Part shown: positions 13,571 through 25,226 of the stretch, in pieces
How the letters are laid out: the number at the start of each line of letters is the position of its first letter
Position numbering within the stretch: the first letter of the stretch is position 1
NCBI GenBank assembly: GCA_024036415.1
Contig: JAMWET010006760.1
Coordinates: forward strand, 633,001 to 697,000
DNA from: Prochilodus magdalenae
Lineage: Eukaryota; Chordata; Actinopteri; Characiformes; Prochilodontidae
Direction of reading: 5' to 3'
DNA: 64,000 nucleotides
Notes under the pieces: generated by a model
Seen by the model: the letters and a program-made list of their open reading frames with translations, nothing else
The model's database searches: none
What the model was told of the DNA's origin: nothing
Program-made: the position numbers and the translations under genes

Positions 13571-15019
13571 AAGTAGTCTCCAATGTAGCCATTTGTCCAC
13601 CTTAAAAGAGAGCCGTTTTATTCAAGACAGAGCCCCCAGGAAGGACAAAGCTGTATACATTACCAGACAAAAGTTAAATGGATGTTTATCATTATGTTAA
13701 AGTCATCTACAGTTCAAGCTGATGAGATGCTTCAGATATATACTACATATTCTCTTGATGTATTGCAATGTTATAGTTTTGCCTTATTGCCAACTCTAAT
13801 AAAATTTTTAAAACAGTTTTCAAGCTACTCTTTCAATTTGGTGAATACTCATGATGGACAGACCAATAGAATTTGTCCAAAATTGCTTTATTTGTCCAAA
13901 ATTGCAAGTTAAGAACGTTGTTTTATCCTCCTGTAAAATTCTATTTCTGAGTTTTTAGGGTGGACCATGAGTGCTATTTTATAGTTTGATGTCTTCACTT
14001 TTATTCTAAAGCAAAGCATTAAGCTAAAAATAAGCATTCTATATATAGCTTTTCACCGATAGTGTATTTGTCTGTTGAGCTATGTTGTGCTGGGATGTGG
14101 AGCTGTTTAGCTGGCCAGTAGAGCGCTGTTGGAGCCCACCATCTGGAAGAGTTGTATGGCTATTGATGACCTGTCTGCAATCCTTACCATTCAGTAACAC
14201 TGACAGTAGTTCTCACTGTTGCCTTGTTCAATAAAATGGCTCACGTGATAAATGGTATTTCCTACTTCCACAGTATCGACAGTAATAAGAACAATAACAG
14301 CTACTGAAATAAACATAAATACCTGTAAAATTAGGAGGAAAACATGTTTTTGTGAATTTACATTTGTTTTTTGGGGGGCTATTTTTTTTCAGTGAGCTCC
14401 CCCTGCTCATGCTGTAAGTAAACACATTACCCCCTAAAGGAAAAGGGTTTACAAAGTCTGATAGTTTGGATCACAGTTGAATACTGTTGCCGTCTTCATT
14501 AAATGACAACATAAAGTAGAACTTGTGGCATAAATTTTCATATGGTAAACACAAATAAAAATAATAATAAAACGGTTCTCTTTCTCTGAATCTAGCCTCA
14601 TCTGTGCACCCACAATCCTGGTGTTGTGCTGTTCTACTATTGCGTAATAAAGAGGGGAATAGGGACAAATAGACATTTATAATGATGAAACATTTGGCAA
14701 TAATGCTTATTAGAAATTATTCAGAATATATAAGATTATATATGAGAAGATTATGGTCCAATACCTGGACTTTTTTTGTTACTGTTTTTAAATTATTTGG
14801 CTTTTAATTTTTAGGTATTAGCCATTAGAAATATAAGAGTCAAGACATTTGGACAAGGCAAAATGTGAATAAGCATAATTATATTCTGTAATGTATAATG
14901 TTTTTACAATGTGGTGTGTTAGAAATCTGAATTGCATTGTGCTTCCTAAATGCTAAACACTAATGTCAGATAATGCCTGATATCTTGAGGAATTAATGAA
15001 AAAGTAGAAGTGAGTCACT
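13571..15019. other. AT-rich gene-free stretch
   Basis: No supported coding frame. Short AATAAT runs near 14561. Confidence 0.5.
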
Positions 15020-15680
15020 TTGTCAGTGTTTCCCGCCAAGGCTGGCTTGTCTCTTGCAGCTAACAAATATGCATGCACGGTGACCCACAAATATGAACCT
15101 GCCGGTGCCAACAGCAGGACATATGTGTAGCTAATCGCAGTGAACAGTGTACGTGGCGATGGTCTGACTCTGGAATTAAGCGCCTATTTATTCTCATTCA
15201 TCAAACCGTTTGTCTGCCTCCAAATGTTTGCTGACGGATTGAAGCAATGGATCCTTTCCAGCTCTTTTCCACATGATTAGATGGAACTAATTATTCTCGC
15301 ACTCAGTCTGGAATAAACTAATTACCTTCCTCTTAATGAAGAGAGAAAAGATTCCTGTTAGTGCTCCATCTAGCCACCCCTCATTCTCTCTCCGGCCCCC
15401 CTCAAACATTTAATGAGCATCCAGAAAACTGTACGGCCTACAAATAAACTAAATATGCATGTACTGAACAGCAACAGCAACTCGATGAACAACACATTTG
15501 TTTTACCTAAGGGAGAGAGCAGCACATTGTTGTTAATTGTTGGATTGATTAATGAGTGTAATTAAACAAGGAAAGGGATTAATGATTGTGGTAAAGCATG
15601 CGGGGGTGGAGAGAAGGGGGTACTGATGTAATTATGATACAAATCACCAGCATAAAAATGAAAACATGATTAGATCGGGT
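15020..15680. promoter_or_regulatory. Strong candidate conserved non-coding block (enhancer-like)
   Basis: About 650 bases free of simple repeats, with many homeodomain-type cores (ATTAG, TAATTA, TTAATGA, ATTAATGA), GATTGATTAATGAG, and a TGGAATTAAGCGCC segment. This texture is typical of developmental conserved elements in gene deserts near neural genes. Seen: composition and motifs. Inferred: function. Confidence 0.45.
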
Positions 15681-18600
15681 TAACAGTGAAAGGAAAGTGG
15701 CTGACATACTCTGCTGCTTCTTCCTGTCCACTCTTAGAAAACCAGGAGACCTTTGTCAGCTCCCATGCAGTTCCCATGCTGGTTTACAATGGCTGTATAT
15801 CAGCTACACGTAGAAAAACAAGAACTGACCCAAAAGAACTGATGGTTCTATTTTCAGTTCATATTATAAAGTTTAGAATTTTTTTGTATACTGTATAACT
15901 ATTACTCTTATTACTATTTTAACTTTACACCAGTCTTAAAATGTTCACACCATCACAGCATGTATGCAGCCCTGTGGAGCAGCAAGATTGGACTACACTG
16001 TGCTTGGTAACTTTATACTTGCTAGGAAGAATAGAGCGTTCAGAGAGAAACAACCTTGAATATCATTAGGCCCTAGACTTAATCTTGAACATCAGCATAT
16101 CAAAATAGTTTCAATTTAGTTTCTGGGTCTTTCAGGACTAGAAAAGCCAATAGAAAAAACACAGTTCCATTTTACAAGTTCCAGTACTGTGTTTCTTTAA
16201 AGGGCGTCATAGAATGGAATTTGTCTGTATTTACATTATTATAGTAAAATAAGGAGATTTCTATACATATAACTCACATATCATAAACATTGTACACTGT
16301 TGCTTCTCCTCCAAACATAAATCCCACATAGGCAAATGGTAAAACAAGCAAGATTCCGAAGCCATAGACTGCTACCTAGCAGTCCTGCTTCATTCATATT
16401 TATACCCCCAAATTGTATAGACGCTAACCCATAAACTAAGGACAACAAAGTAACAGCAACAAATGAACTGCCGTTCCATGTTGTGAATAAAATGTCCTTC
16501 CCAGGAAACTGTCAACAAGCATGATCAGCCTTCATCTTTAAATGAGTCTGAAAGTGACTTCTTTTTGAAAGTTATGTTCCATCTTAAATGCTGCAGCTTG
16601 TACAGGTGTCAAAATATACCTGCGGCACCAACTAAGGTGGAACGGAATACAAGCCAAAAGGAAGCCAACATATTTCTTAAGATTCCAGACGGATTTGCTC
16701 AGCACATTTCACTCTAGACAGAGACTAGAGAGGAGCAGTTCCACCTTTATTAGCATCACAACCTCAGTAGCAACCTCTAAGTAGTAGCCATGCTGTGTGG
16801 GTTTTTGATAGTTCAATTAAATCATCTAAAATGGAAAGTCTCATATATGAGCTCTTAACTTTCTGTTGTTGCCAAGGTAACCAAATAGTTAGTATTGATA
16901 TTTTTGGCTACTTGCTAACTAACTAAATAGATATAATATACTATAGGAATATTTACACACATTTTTTTTTTCCTGCCTGTGTCTGTTTCAACATGCCTCT
17001 GCTATATGACCTTTGTAGTGCCTTGATGTAAACCAGCAAATCAAAGCAAAGCCCATCATATTTATATTTCTGGTCATGTAAAACTACATCTGGCTGTTTT
17101 GAAGAACCATATTTGATTCCATAAATAACCTTTCGGTGGTCTCAACAGAACATTTTCTTTCTGGAACTTTAATGCAAGAGTATAGCAAGAGAGAACCAGG
17201 TGCATAATGTAGAGCAGAACAGATTATTCTTACATATAGACCCTTAAAACGGTGTAACTTGTCACTCGTCACAGAGTGCAATTAAATTTTGCTTGCTAAG
17301 AAATGTCCTCAAACAAGCTTCCTTGTGTGTTTATGCCCACCCACCATTTCCCCAAAGGAAATCAATAACTCTGAGTCAGGCATCGAGGTACTGCAGTGCT
17401 GAGGTCCTTACAGAACCTCAAAGGCCTCCCTGCACTACTCAAACTACTTACAGCCATTTTCACCCAGGCACTTTTCCAAGCACCTTCCTCAAACAGCACA
17501 GACAGATGGTTTCCATGGAGGTGTGTCTGGGGACATGTGGGGATGGGAAGAATGAGTGAAAAGAGCATTCTATTGCAGTCTTTTGTTTTAGCAAACAGCT
17601 ATTCTGCATAGAGGATTGCATTCACAGGCACAAGAAAGCGTTGGGAGGGGGGGGGACCCAGAACAAACCTGCAGTGGTTCACAGACAGGGCAGAAGTTGA
17701 GCAAGAAGAGTTGGAGCTCTGGGGAAGGATTCTGAGCACAAAAACAAACAGAGTATGCATCAATACAAAGGGCACAGTTGGAACTTTAATCAAACTGGAA
17801 GGGAAGCTTCTAATTGTGGTGAAATTCATTGAACACATCTGTGTCAATCTACCTCACTTCTCTTTGTTTGTCGTCACACTGAAACAAAAACTGTTATCTA
17901 TGGTCTGAATGAATGGCACAAAGCTTTTCGAGACTTTCTATTGCTGGCAAATCTTCTAGGTGAGCCAAACCTTTGGGAAAAGAGAATGGTAAAATCTCCT
18001 TTATGGGACTTCTTTGCTTAAGGTTTTATGGTTTGTGGTGTCCCTGGGGAAAGGCTGTAAGGTACTGCCTGAAAAATCAACCTGGGGCTTAAGAACGGAA
18101 CCTCAGAACACAGGGTTATTTCTGTATCATTCTGCAAACTGCCAAATATTTTTGGATCAATGCCACATTTCACATAATTTGATTTACTCTGTTATCACTC
18201 ATGCATATATATGATGTGTGAGGTAAATTTATACATCAGTGTGGTTTGGCTCTAATACATACTAATCATACTGTACCCTAAACCACACTCGTATTTTAAT
18301 GGGCTTAGAGTACATCTTCACTTTCAGTGTTGATTAGCAGTATTGATATCCTTATAATCCCACTCCTAAGGTAAAGAAGTAAAAATGTGGTTATTTATTT
18401 TAGGTATTAAACATGTTGCTCTACTTAGTATAGTTATTTAGGGTTTTTCTTTGTGTGTTTGTTTCAGAGCCCAATCAAATAAAATTAACATGAATCTGAG
18501 CAGAAATTAATTTATACCTCATTCGGAGGTGCAGTCTCCACAGTCTCTTCAGTCAGATCCCTTTTTCTTGTTGCTGGATGTAGAGCTCATATTTAAAGAG

Positions 18601-18804
18601 TCTCTAGTCTACTAATAAGCCTGTCATAGCTTTGGTTTTTTGGTTATCACTAACCCCATCCCCACTAACAGCACGTCCACTGCAGTAAAGAACCACAAGG
18701 TTATAACTAGTAGAATACTAGCATCCCCTACTGTCTAAGAAGCAGGGTCAACAACTAGGCATCTAGTAAAATAGTCCTCCGATATTTTGATATTGGTTGA
18801 GTAC
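15681..18804. other. Gene-free stretch with one X-box-like site
   Basis: Short open frames only; those at 17293-17611 overlap on both strands with no family match. Contains the RFX-like site at 16868-16881 and a G-run at 17646-17655. Confidence 0.45.
16868..16881. promoter_or_regulatory. RFX X-box-like site
   Basis: GTTGCCAAGGTAAC fits the GTTRCC-NN-GGYAAC inverted-repeat form of RFX X-boxes. Function inferred only. Confidence 0.4.
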
Positions 18805-19125
18805 TGCCAATTGGGTTATACCAGTTGCTCACTGGTAAATTGCCTCCCTTTCAGTTCAAGGGTTTGGGGTTCAAATCCCAGTTGGTATCAGTATGGACAG
18901 TAGTAACTAACTGGTGATGGCTGTAGGCAATTGATCTTAAGACTCTGGATTCAATACCTGGGTCTGCTAAGTTGCCACTGTTGGGCCCTTGAGGAAGTCA
19001 ATTAACCCTAACCAGGGATGCTCTTTTGTGGCTGACCCTGCATTTTGAGGCCAGCTTTTTAAGTTGTGATATAAGAAGAAAAAATGTCAAGTATAATGGC
19101 AATAAAAGGTGCTACATCTTGTTAA
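18805..19125 (+). repeat. tRNA-headed SINE
   Basis: A Pol III B-box (GGTTCAAATCC, 18868-18878) follows an A-box-like TTGCTCACTGG (about 18825-18835). The body contains GCCACTGTTGGGCCCTTGAG and TTAACCCTAACC, then GGCTGACCCTGCATTTTGAG, which I recognise as the 3' body of common fish SINEs. The tail is A-rich. Old and diverged. Confidence 0.75.
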
Positions 19126-19343
19126 TGCATCCAATGCAACATGTATATGCATACAATAGTAATCAGTTGTAGGAACTGACAACTGGGTAGTGCTTGGCTG
19201 AATGATTTATTGGATGGTTGGATGCTGTCCTTTGGATGATTTGTAGCCTAAGCTTCCAACATGTTGTCATAACTTTATTTCATATCTTTTCATATCTTGT
19301 CATCAGGCAAGTGTTGTAGGAGTAAGTGCATATGGGTATGGTG

Positions 19344-19378
19344 TGTATGTGTGTGTGTGTGTGGGGGAGGGGGGGGGT
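19344..19378. repeat. (GT)n followed by a G-run
   Basis: About ten GT units pass into GGGGGAGGGGGGGGG. Confidence 0.85.
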
Positions 19379-19449
19379 GCTATTCATCATTCATTATGCA
19401 TCTATTGGTTGACATATCATGGGATGGTAAAACTGTATCTTGCTTAGAG

Positions 19450-20480
19450 CAATGAAATGTCAGTATATGAGCCTGCCCAGGAGCACTTTTGTCAATTGGG
19501 GCTGAAAGACACCCTCCAGGCCACCAGACAGCAGCATGTTGACTGGTTGCAGCATGTCCTCCAGGAGAAAAGACCGTGCAGTCCTGGCAATTGATGGCCT
19601 GATGATGTCCTCTGGGATCCCAGACAACATGCTTGGGGCTGTTAGTAGCATGGATGTGAATTCTGGATTATGTGGCAGCACTGCTGAAACAATCAACAGC
19701 CTCCTGGCACCCTTCAGGGCACCAAACAGAACCATCAAGGCAAGTGGCGAAATGGTAGCACCCTCCAAGAAAGCACATTACAGCAGTCACTGGACCTGCT
19801 AACTCTGGCCCCTCTCCCCTCTGTGGTGAACGCAATCATTGCTTGGAAAAGATACTATTAGGCATAGCTGTGAGATAGAGTGTGGCCTGAAGTGTAGCTT
19901 CAGGCAGTTAAAGAGGGGAAACATCTGCAACCTTTATAGAGTCCTGAGGGTCCTCCTTATTTGACCCTAGCACTAAATCCAGTCGGGGCAGATTGGACAA
20001 GGATCAACCAATGATGACAGGCCTAGTACAGACCATTAGAAAACGGTGGACCACTCTGAACCTAGCACAGTGACATGTACAAGAACCCCAGCCACAGCAT
20101 AGAGCCTCGCACAGTAGTTTTAGTGCAACACTCATTGCACTGGAATTGAAAAGTCATGCCATAGCCATGTAGTGGGTGCAGTGTGGGTTTTACCGGTGTC
20201 CTCCAGAATGTATTCTCCACCCAATCAAGCACACCATCCTGTACTAATGAAGGAATACAGGGTAAGAAACCAAAGGGAAACATTGATCACAATATTTTCC
20301 AGTACAGCAGGCAAACTCGTTGGTGTCACTCTCTAATATAGCATTCTTTAACCGGTCAGAGCTCCAGCCATAACTTGTGGTACTTGATGGAGCTGTGGTA
20401 CTGGCTGTACTTGCAGAGGACTTAAGGCCAAGGCACACCATGTACATTGGGCAAGAGTTTGCATTTTCCTACCTCTGTAA
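19450..20480. other. Unrecognised mixed-composition block, possibly a diverged repeat body
   Basis: About 1 kb, more GC-rich than its flanks, with overlapping open frames of about 70-100 residues on both strands (19460-19768 minus, 19536-19802 plus, 20062-20283 minus, 20244-20447 minus). None shows a family I know. It ends directly at a SINE/LINE-type tail, so it may be the body of an old retroelement or a decayed pseudogene. Confidence 0.3.
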
Positions 20481-20535
20481 CGAGATTAAATTGTAAGTGG
20501 TTCTGGATAAGAGCATCTGCTGAATGCATAAGAAT
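20481..20535 (+). repeat. Fish SINE/LINE 3' tail
   Basis: GAGATTAAATTGTAAGTGG then TCTGGATAAGAGCATCTGC and TGAATGCATAA: a diverged copy of the widespread fish tail in which 'taagtcgctctggataagagc' is typical. Confidence 0.75.
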
Positions 20536-21590
20536 ATAATACAATACTCCTCCTGTAAGAGTCCTTGGCCGTCTCCTTGTGCTACTTTTGCATACCACTT
20601 AAACCTGACTTATACATAATTAAGTGTGAAAAATTTGTGAGATGAAACAACCTGTTGAATTTAAATAGAGGGCATCAAATCACCAGAAAGTTGTGATGCT
20701 CACATAGTCTCCACCATCCCTCACTTCTTACCAGTCTAGAGGACATTGTGGGCTCAGCATCAAGCATCATCTCTTGACTTCATGAAAAGCCATGCTAATG
20801 TTTCTCATTCTTATTTTGCCTCTACTTATATCACTTCTTTTGCTTTCTGCTGAATGTGGTTTCTTATTGGCAGTGGTCTTTATTCTTCCTTTCATTGGCT
20901 ACCTGCCTTTAAATGATCTTACTGGGAGCAGAACCTTCAACATGATTGACAAGAGGTTAGAATACATCACTGGGGCTGCAGTGTCACCTCTAGTGGTATT
21001 ACAAGATAATTGGTTAGCATGCTCGCTTTAGTAGATATCACTTCAATACAATAAATAGACGTCTTTGTCAAACCATGAAACTGTTATTTACACCAGTAAT
21101 CTTACACATTGCACCTTTAAACAACCTCTGCACACCGTGGAAGGTCTATACCAGTTGATGTTTTTTCTTGGAACTGTACCTCACTGTGCCTGACCAATTT
21201 AAGAACCTGTAGTTTTAAGAGTGATGCTTGTTTTGTGTATTTATTGCAATGTCTGTAAACACAAAATGTTCCTCAGTATCTTTTTTTTTTCTAGCGACTG
21301 GATTCATTTTTGAGTTTTTCTGCTCTTTCAGATCCAAAGGAAGATTTGGAGCAACACCAGCATCTAGAAAAATCATATTTTGTACATATAAATATTCTTG
21401 GTCAAAAAAAAAGTCATTTGTTGTCATTAAACTGTGGCAGTGATATGAACTGGGTACATATTCGGATGGATTCCTTTTCCAGGCAAACAGATAGGTGCTG
21501 CAGACTCTTAAAGATATGAACTACATGCATGCAGGAAAATGGAAAGGTTACTTTATCGTAGATCCCCTCTGAACAGCAGCTTGGTTGCGC

Positions 21591-21593
<3 letters not shown>
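20536..21593. other. Gene-free stretch
   Basis: Contains a 79-residue hydrophobic frame (20792-21031) that looks like chance. No other feature. Confidence 0.4.

Positions 21594-21632
<39 letters not shown>
21594..21632. repeat. (TC)n microsatellite
   Basis: Uninterrupted TC dinucleotides of about 38 bases. Confidence 0.95.
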
Positions 21633-21639
<7 letters not shown>

Positions 21640-22033
21640 GGTGTTCTCAGCTGATGCACTGTAAAGCATGCTGTGCTCAATGATTTATGCAATGTGCCCG
21701 AACACAGGAAGGGAATGAAACTCATCCATGCTGCAGGAGGAACAATGGCCACCTGCCTCAGTTAAGCCAGAAAATTACAACTATTTCTTTTTACTCAGTC
21801 TGGTATCCCGTAGCAGTGAATTAAAACACTGCAATGGCAAGGAGAATTATGGTGCATGCATGGGCAGTTGATGATGTCCCACAATTTGTTTTTGCTTTTT
21901 AAATCTTAACACATAAAAGCCACGCAAAGTCAGAGTTGCATATGTTTGTACACATAACACTTAACTACACATTAGATCCATAATTCCTTTTACACTTTAA
22001 ATAGCTTTGTTACTTTGGCAGTATTACAAGTAG

Positions 22034-22071
<38 letters not shown>
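22034..22071. repeat. (GT)n microsatellite
   Basis: About 18 GT units followed by TATACGTATATA. Confidence 0.95.
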
Positions 22072-22074
<3 letters not shown>

Positions 22075-23169
22075 CGTATATAAACCTTTTATGTTGCATT
22101 TCTTACTGCTAGTGTAATAAAGAGCAGACAATACAGAAAAAAACAACAATAGTTTATTTGTAACCTTATTTTGTGTATGAACTACAAACTCTGGTTTCTA
22201 TAATCGATCTTCAGCATTTTTTTAAAGGTCATGAAAGTATGCTTACATGAAAATCAATTCTGAAGTCTTTTTACCACATATCATATTTTTTTTCATCTTT
22301 TAGAACAGGTTGGCACATGTAAAATTAAAACCCAATATTTTTTTTATATATTTTTTTGCTTTATTTTCAAAATGTCTTTTATATAAATCTACCACTAGAA
22401 CAGCATTCCTTCTCAGAGAAGAAGAAAAGAATTGTGTGGAACAGAGAGAAAATCTTGCTCCTTCTTCGACCCAAAGCAAAGAGATGCTTACATAAAGAAA
22501 TCAAAAAAGCCATCGCACGATAATTCACCATAGAGCTTTTCAGAAAGAACTAAAAACAACAACAGAAAAAAAAAAGAATCAAAGCACAGTCATGGGACAA
22601 AGGGACAACAAAGACTCTTCTGATGAATGGGATTCTTAGACAGTGATCTAAGTCTTCCAGCCCACAAATGAAACAAAAGTCGATGAAACACACAGAGAGT
22701 GGTTTACCACTGTGCCTGAACTCGATGCATTACCAGGATCGTGTTATATTAAATCCGTGTTCGTCACATGATCGGAATCATTGGATATGAAATGAGGCTT
22801 AGAGGAGCAGCACTTAGATCGAGGAACAGTCTATTTTTATTAAACTCCTTTTACAGTCAGCATTCCCTAGTTTTAATGGCTACGACGGTAGAGCCTTGAT
22901 ATAGTCTGGGGTTGTTTGTATTGGCTCGATGCATCAACGTGTAGGCCTTTCCAGTGGATTCTGTGCGCGTGTTAGCAGAAATGCTTGTGTTACAAACACT
23001 TGTTTTTCTCTGAGGGCTGATCAAAGCTATGATCAAAGCTTGTAGATCTTTGCTGTGAAATATAGTTTGGAGCCAAGATGTCCAGCTGGGGTTTTGAATG
23101 TGATGCACTGTAATTTCAGAAATGCTATAATTCATCTTCACGATCTTGAGCTCAATGCATCAAAACAAC
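22072..23169. other. Gene-free stretch, distal 3' side of LRRC4C
   Basis: AT-rich to about 22600, then mixed composition. A minus-strand AATAAA at about 22832 is a conceivable distal poly(A) signal for LRRC4C. No coding support. Confidence 0.35.
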
Positions 23170-23410
23170 TGTATTATGTTCTCGCAATTAGGAGGCTGCT
23201 AACTTGCTAAATGCAAATGCTATACAGCTTTCAGAGCCACTTCACAGACTAAGGGGTGAACTTCAAATGGGTCTCCTTTTGGCAGGAATGTGGACCTCTC
23301 TGTGCTTTTTGACTCTGAATACATTGAAAGTGTCAGGCCAGTGGATGCTCGCGAGTGCCCTGTCAGCTATTGCTTTCCCTGTCAAGGTCAATTGGTTACC
23401 ATGGTAACTG
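23170..23410. promoter_or_regulatory. Candidate conserved block carrying a perfect X-box palindrome
   Basis: Non-repetitive balanced sequence ending in GGTTACCATGGTAACTG. The block lies about 1.8 kb past the LRRC4C stop codon and may be 3' UTR or an enhancer. Confidence 0.4.
23395..23408. promoter_or_regulatory. RFX X-box-like palindrome
   Basis: GTTACCATGGTAAC is a perfect 14-base inverted repeat and an exact fit to the GTTNCCATGGNAAC form bound by RFX factors. Confidence 0.55.
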
Positions 23411-24836
23411 TGTTAGTCTATTCTCAATTCATTATTATTATTATTTATTAATATATATATTTTCTCTCCTCCACAGGATTAAGAATGCTTTCCTGGGTAA
23501 AGTCTTCTCGGCAACTGTGCATGTAGTCAATCGTGGTTTGTCATCCATTCAATCCTGTGAATTTAGTCTTGAATGCTTATTTTATTTAAGTTTTTAACAG
23601 GAACGGCCTAACCTGTAAAGGTTTTCTGACATGAGTTAAAGTGGAAATTGGAGGACTAGAGAGAAAAAAAACATGCCGCAGTTCCCATAATCTATAAAGA
23701 GACACCTGGGGCATCTTTGGAAGCCTTGGATCTGAAGGGCACTAGCACTGCCCTCATATTTACGGCTCCTTTTTTCATGTCTCAGGCTTTGAAGGGCTCC
23801 CAGGATGGGGCTGTGTGAAGCTGTGTCCACAGCGAACCCCATGACACATTGATTAAAATGGAAATGGTGCCATGGATGGGACACAGGTGCAACCCCAACA
23901 TCTGCTCCAGACTGCTGCCACATAGCCCCCACCCCCCCCGAGTGCCTGTCTCCTAAGCTCCAGCCCAGTTTCCTCTGGGCTGAGCCTACAACTGGCATAC
24001 TACGGGCTCTACACGTGGTAAATGAGGAGCAGAAAGACCACACACTGATATCGAATTTGTTAATGTGAAGGGGTTGCAGCAGGCAGGAGCTCTGATGGGC
24101 CTAGAAGTGGTTTGAGAGTGCGTGGAACCCAGTTGAGGAGATTTGGCAAGGAAGAGATGCAATCTTTATGGGCACTGAAATCAATGGGATCTGGAATTAA
24201 ACGAAGAAAGCCATTTTGTGTATATTAACAATCCTCTTCACAGCATAAAAACAGTCTACCAGGCTTTACGTGTCTTCACAAATACCATATTACTCTGTAT
24301 TACATAATCTCTCTGGAATGCCTTAAGCTATTAACTACTGAGTTAAACATAGTGGACTTTCAATGCAAATATATTCCATAACTCTGCATGTTCTCCTACT
24401 GAAGTATAAAACTGCACCACATAGATTGGCCCAGGCTTTAGTTCCCTCCTTCCAAACGAGGGCACATTTCCAGTACCCAAAGATGGCAAGTCAATTGCAC
24501 ATCTGTGTCTAATGCATTTGATTGGCAGACAAACTTCATTTGGTATCATGTCATTATCAGATTTCATCAATGACAGTCCAAAGGGTTCAGGCCTCCAACA
24601 TGATCAGCACTAAGCAAGCATTAAATCTATTTGAGTTGGTGAGTAAAGACGGGGAATGCTTGAGAGCAGCCTCTAAAATGACATATCAGGGATTTAAAGG
24701 GTTTGATGACGACTGCTGATGGAGATGTAAAGTGAGCCAAGAAGCATGGTACATATAAAATGAAATGATGACAGATTCTGAGGAATTACATAGAGTGTCA
24801 AAGCATATTAGTAAACCAACCAGCCTTACCAATCTT

Positions 24837-24841
<5 letters not shown>
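23411..24841. other. Gene-free stretch
   Basis: A 135-residue minus-strand frame (23636-24043) crosses it but has no recognisable domain. Minus-strand AATAAA lies near 23580. A C-run occurs at about 23930-23938. Confidence 0.4.

Positions 24842-24903
<62 letters not shown>
24842..24903. repeat. (TA)n microsatellite
   Basis: About 31 uninterrupted TA units. Confidence 0.95.
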
Positions 24904-24904
<1 letters not shown>

Positions 24905-24908
<4 letters not shown>

Positions 24909-25226
24909 CAAACATGGAGAAATAATTGCTGAAAAAAATAATTGCAGAATACATTTTTTCTTGAATTATCCACAATAGAGTTTTTTCTTAAATAAATAAC
25001 TTCTGTTAGGTAAAGACACTTTGAAACCGTTAACATACCCTAGTTCCCAAAGTCACTTCACAGCCTCCATCACTTGCCTACTGGTTGCACATGGGTCAGC
25101 CATGTCTTTGCCTCTTTGAACCATCGGCTTATCTCCTTTAGATTCAAAATGTCATATAGTGTTTCTTTAGAGTTTGTTTTAAAGTTTGGATTTTTTTCCT
25201 TTTAATTCCCATTATGAAAAAAAAGA
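24905..25226 (-). other. lrrc4c: Probable start of the LRRC4C 3' untranslated region
   Basis: Sequence immediately after the ETQI-stop. A minus-strand ATTAAA occurs at 25201-25206, only about 20 bases past the stop, which is too close to be a likely main poly(A) signal. A long TA tract (24842-24903) follows. Minus-strand AATAAA candidates occur much further on (near 23580 and 22832), but the true 3' end cannot be fixed from sequence alone. Confidence 0.45.

Noticed and set aside
18805..18900. Possible functional tRNA gene
   Set aside because: A and B boxes are present but no cloverleaf or anticodon arm can be drawn, and it continues into a SINE body.
20792..21031. Hydrophobic 79-residue frame considered as a small membrane protein
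   Set aside because: Only the first part is hydrophobic, owing to T-rich DNA, with no family match or supporting context.
23636..24043. 135-residue minus-strand open frame
   Set aside because: No recognisable family, no splice or start context, and overlaps a mixed non-coding region. Length is possible by chance in 64 kb.
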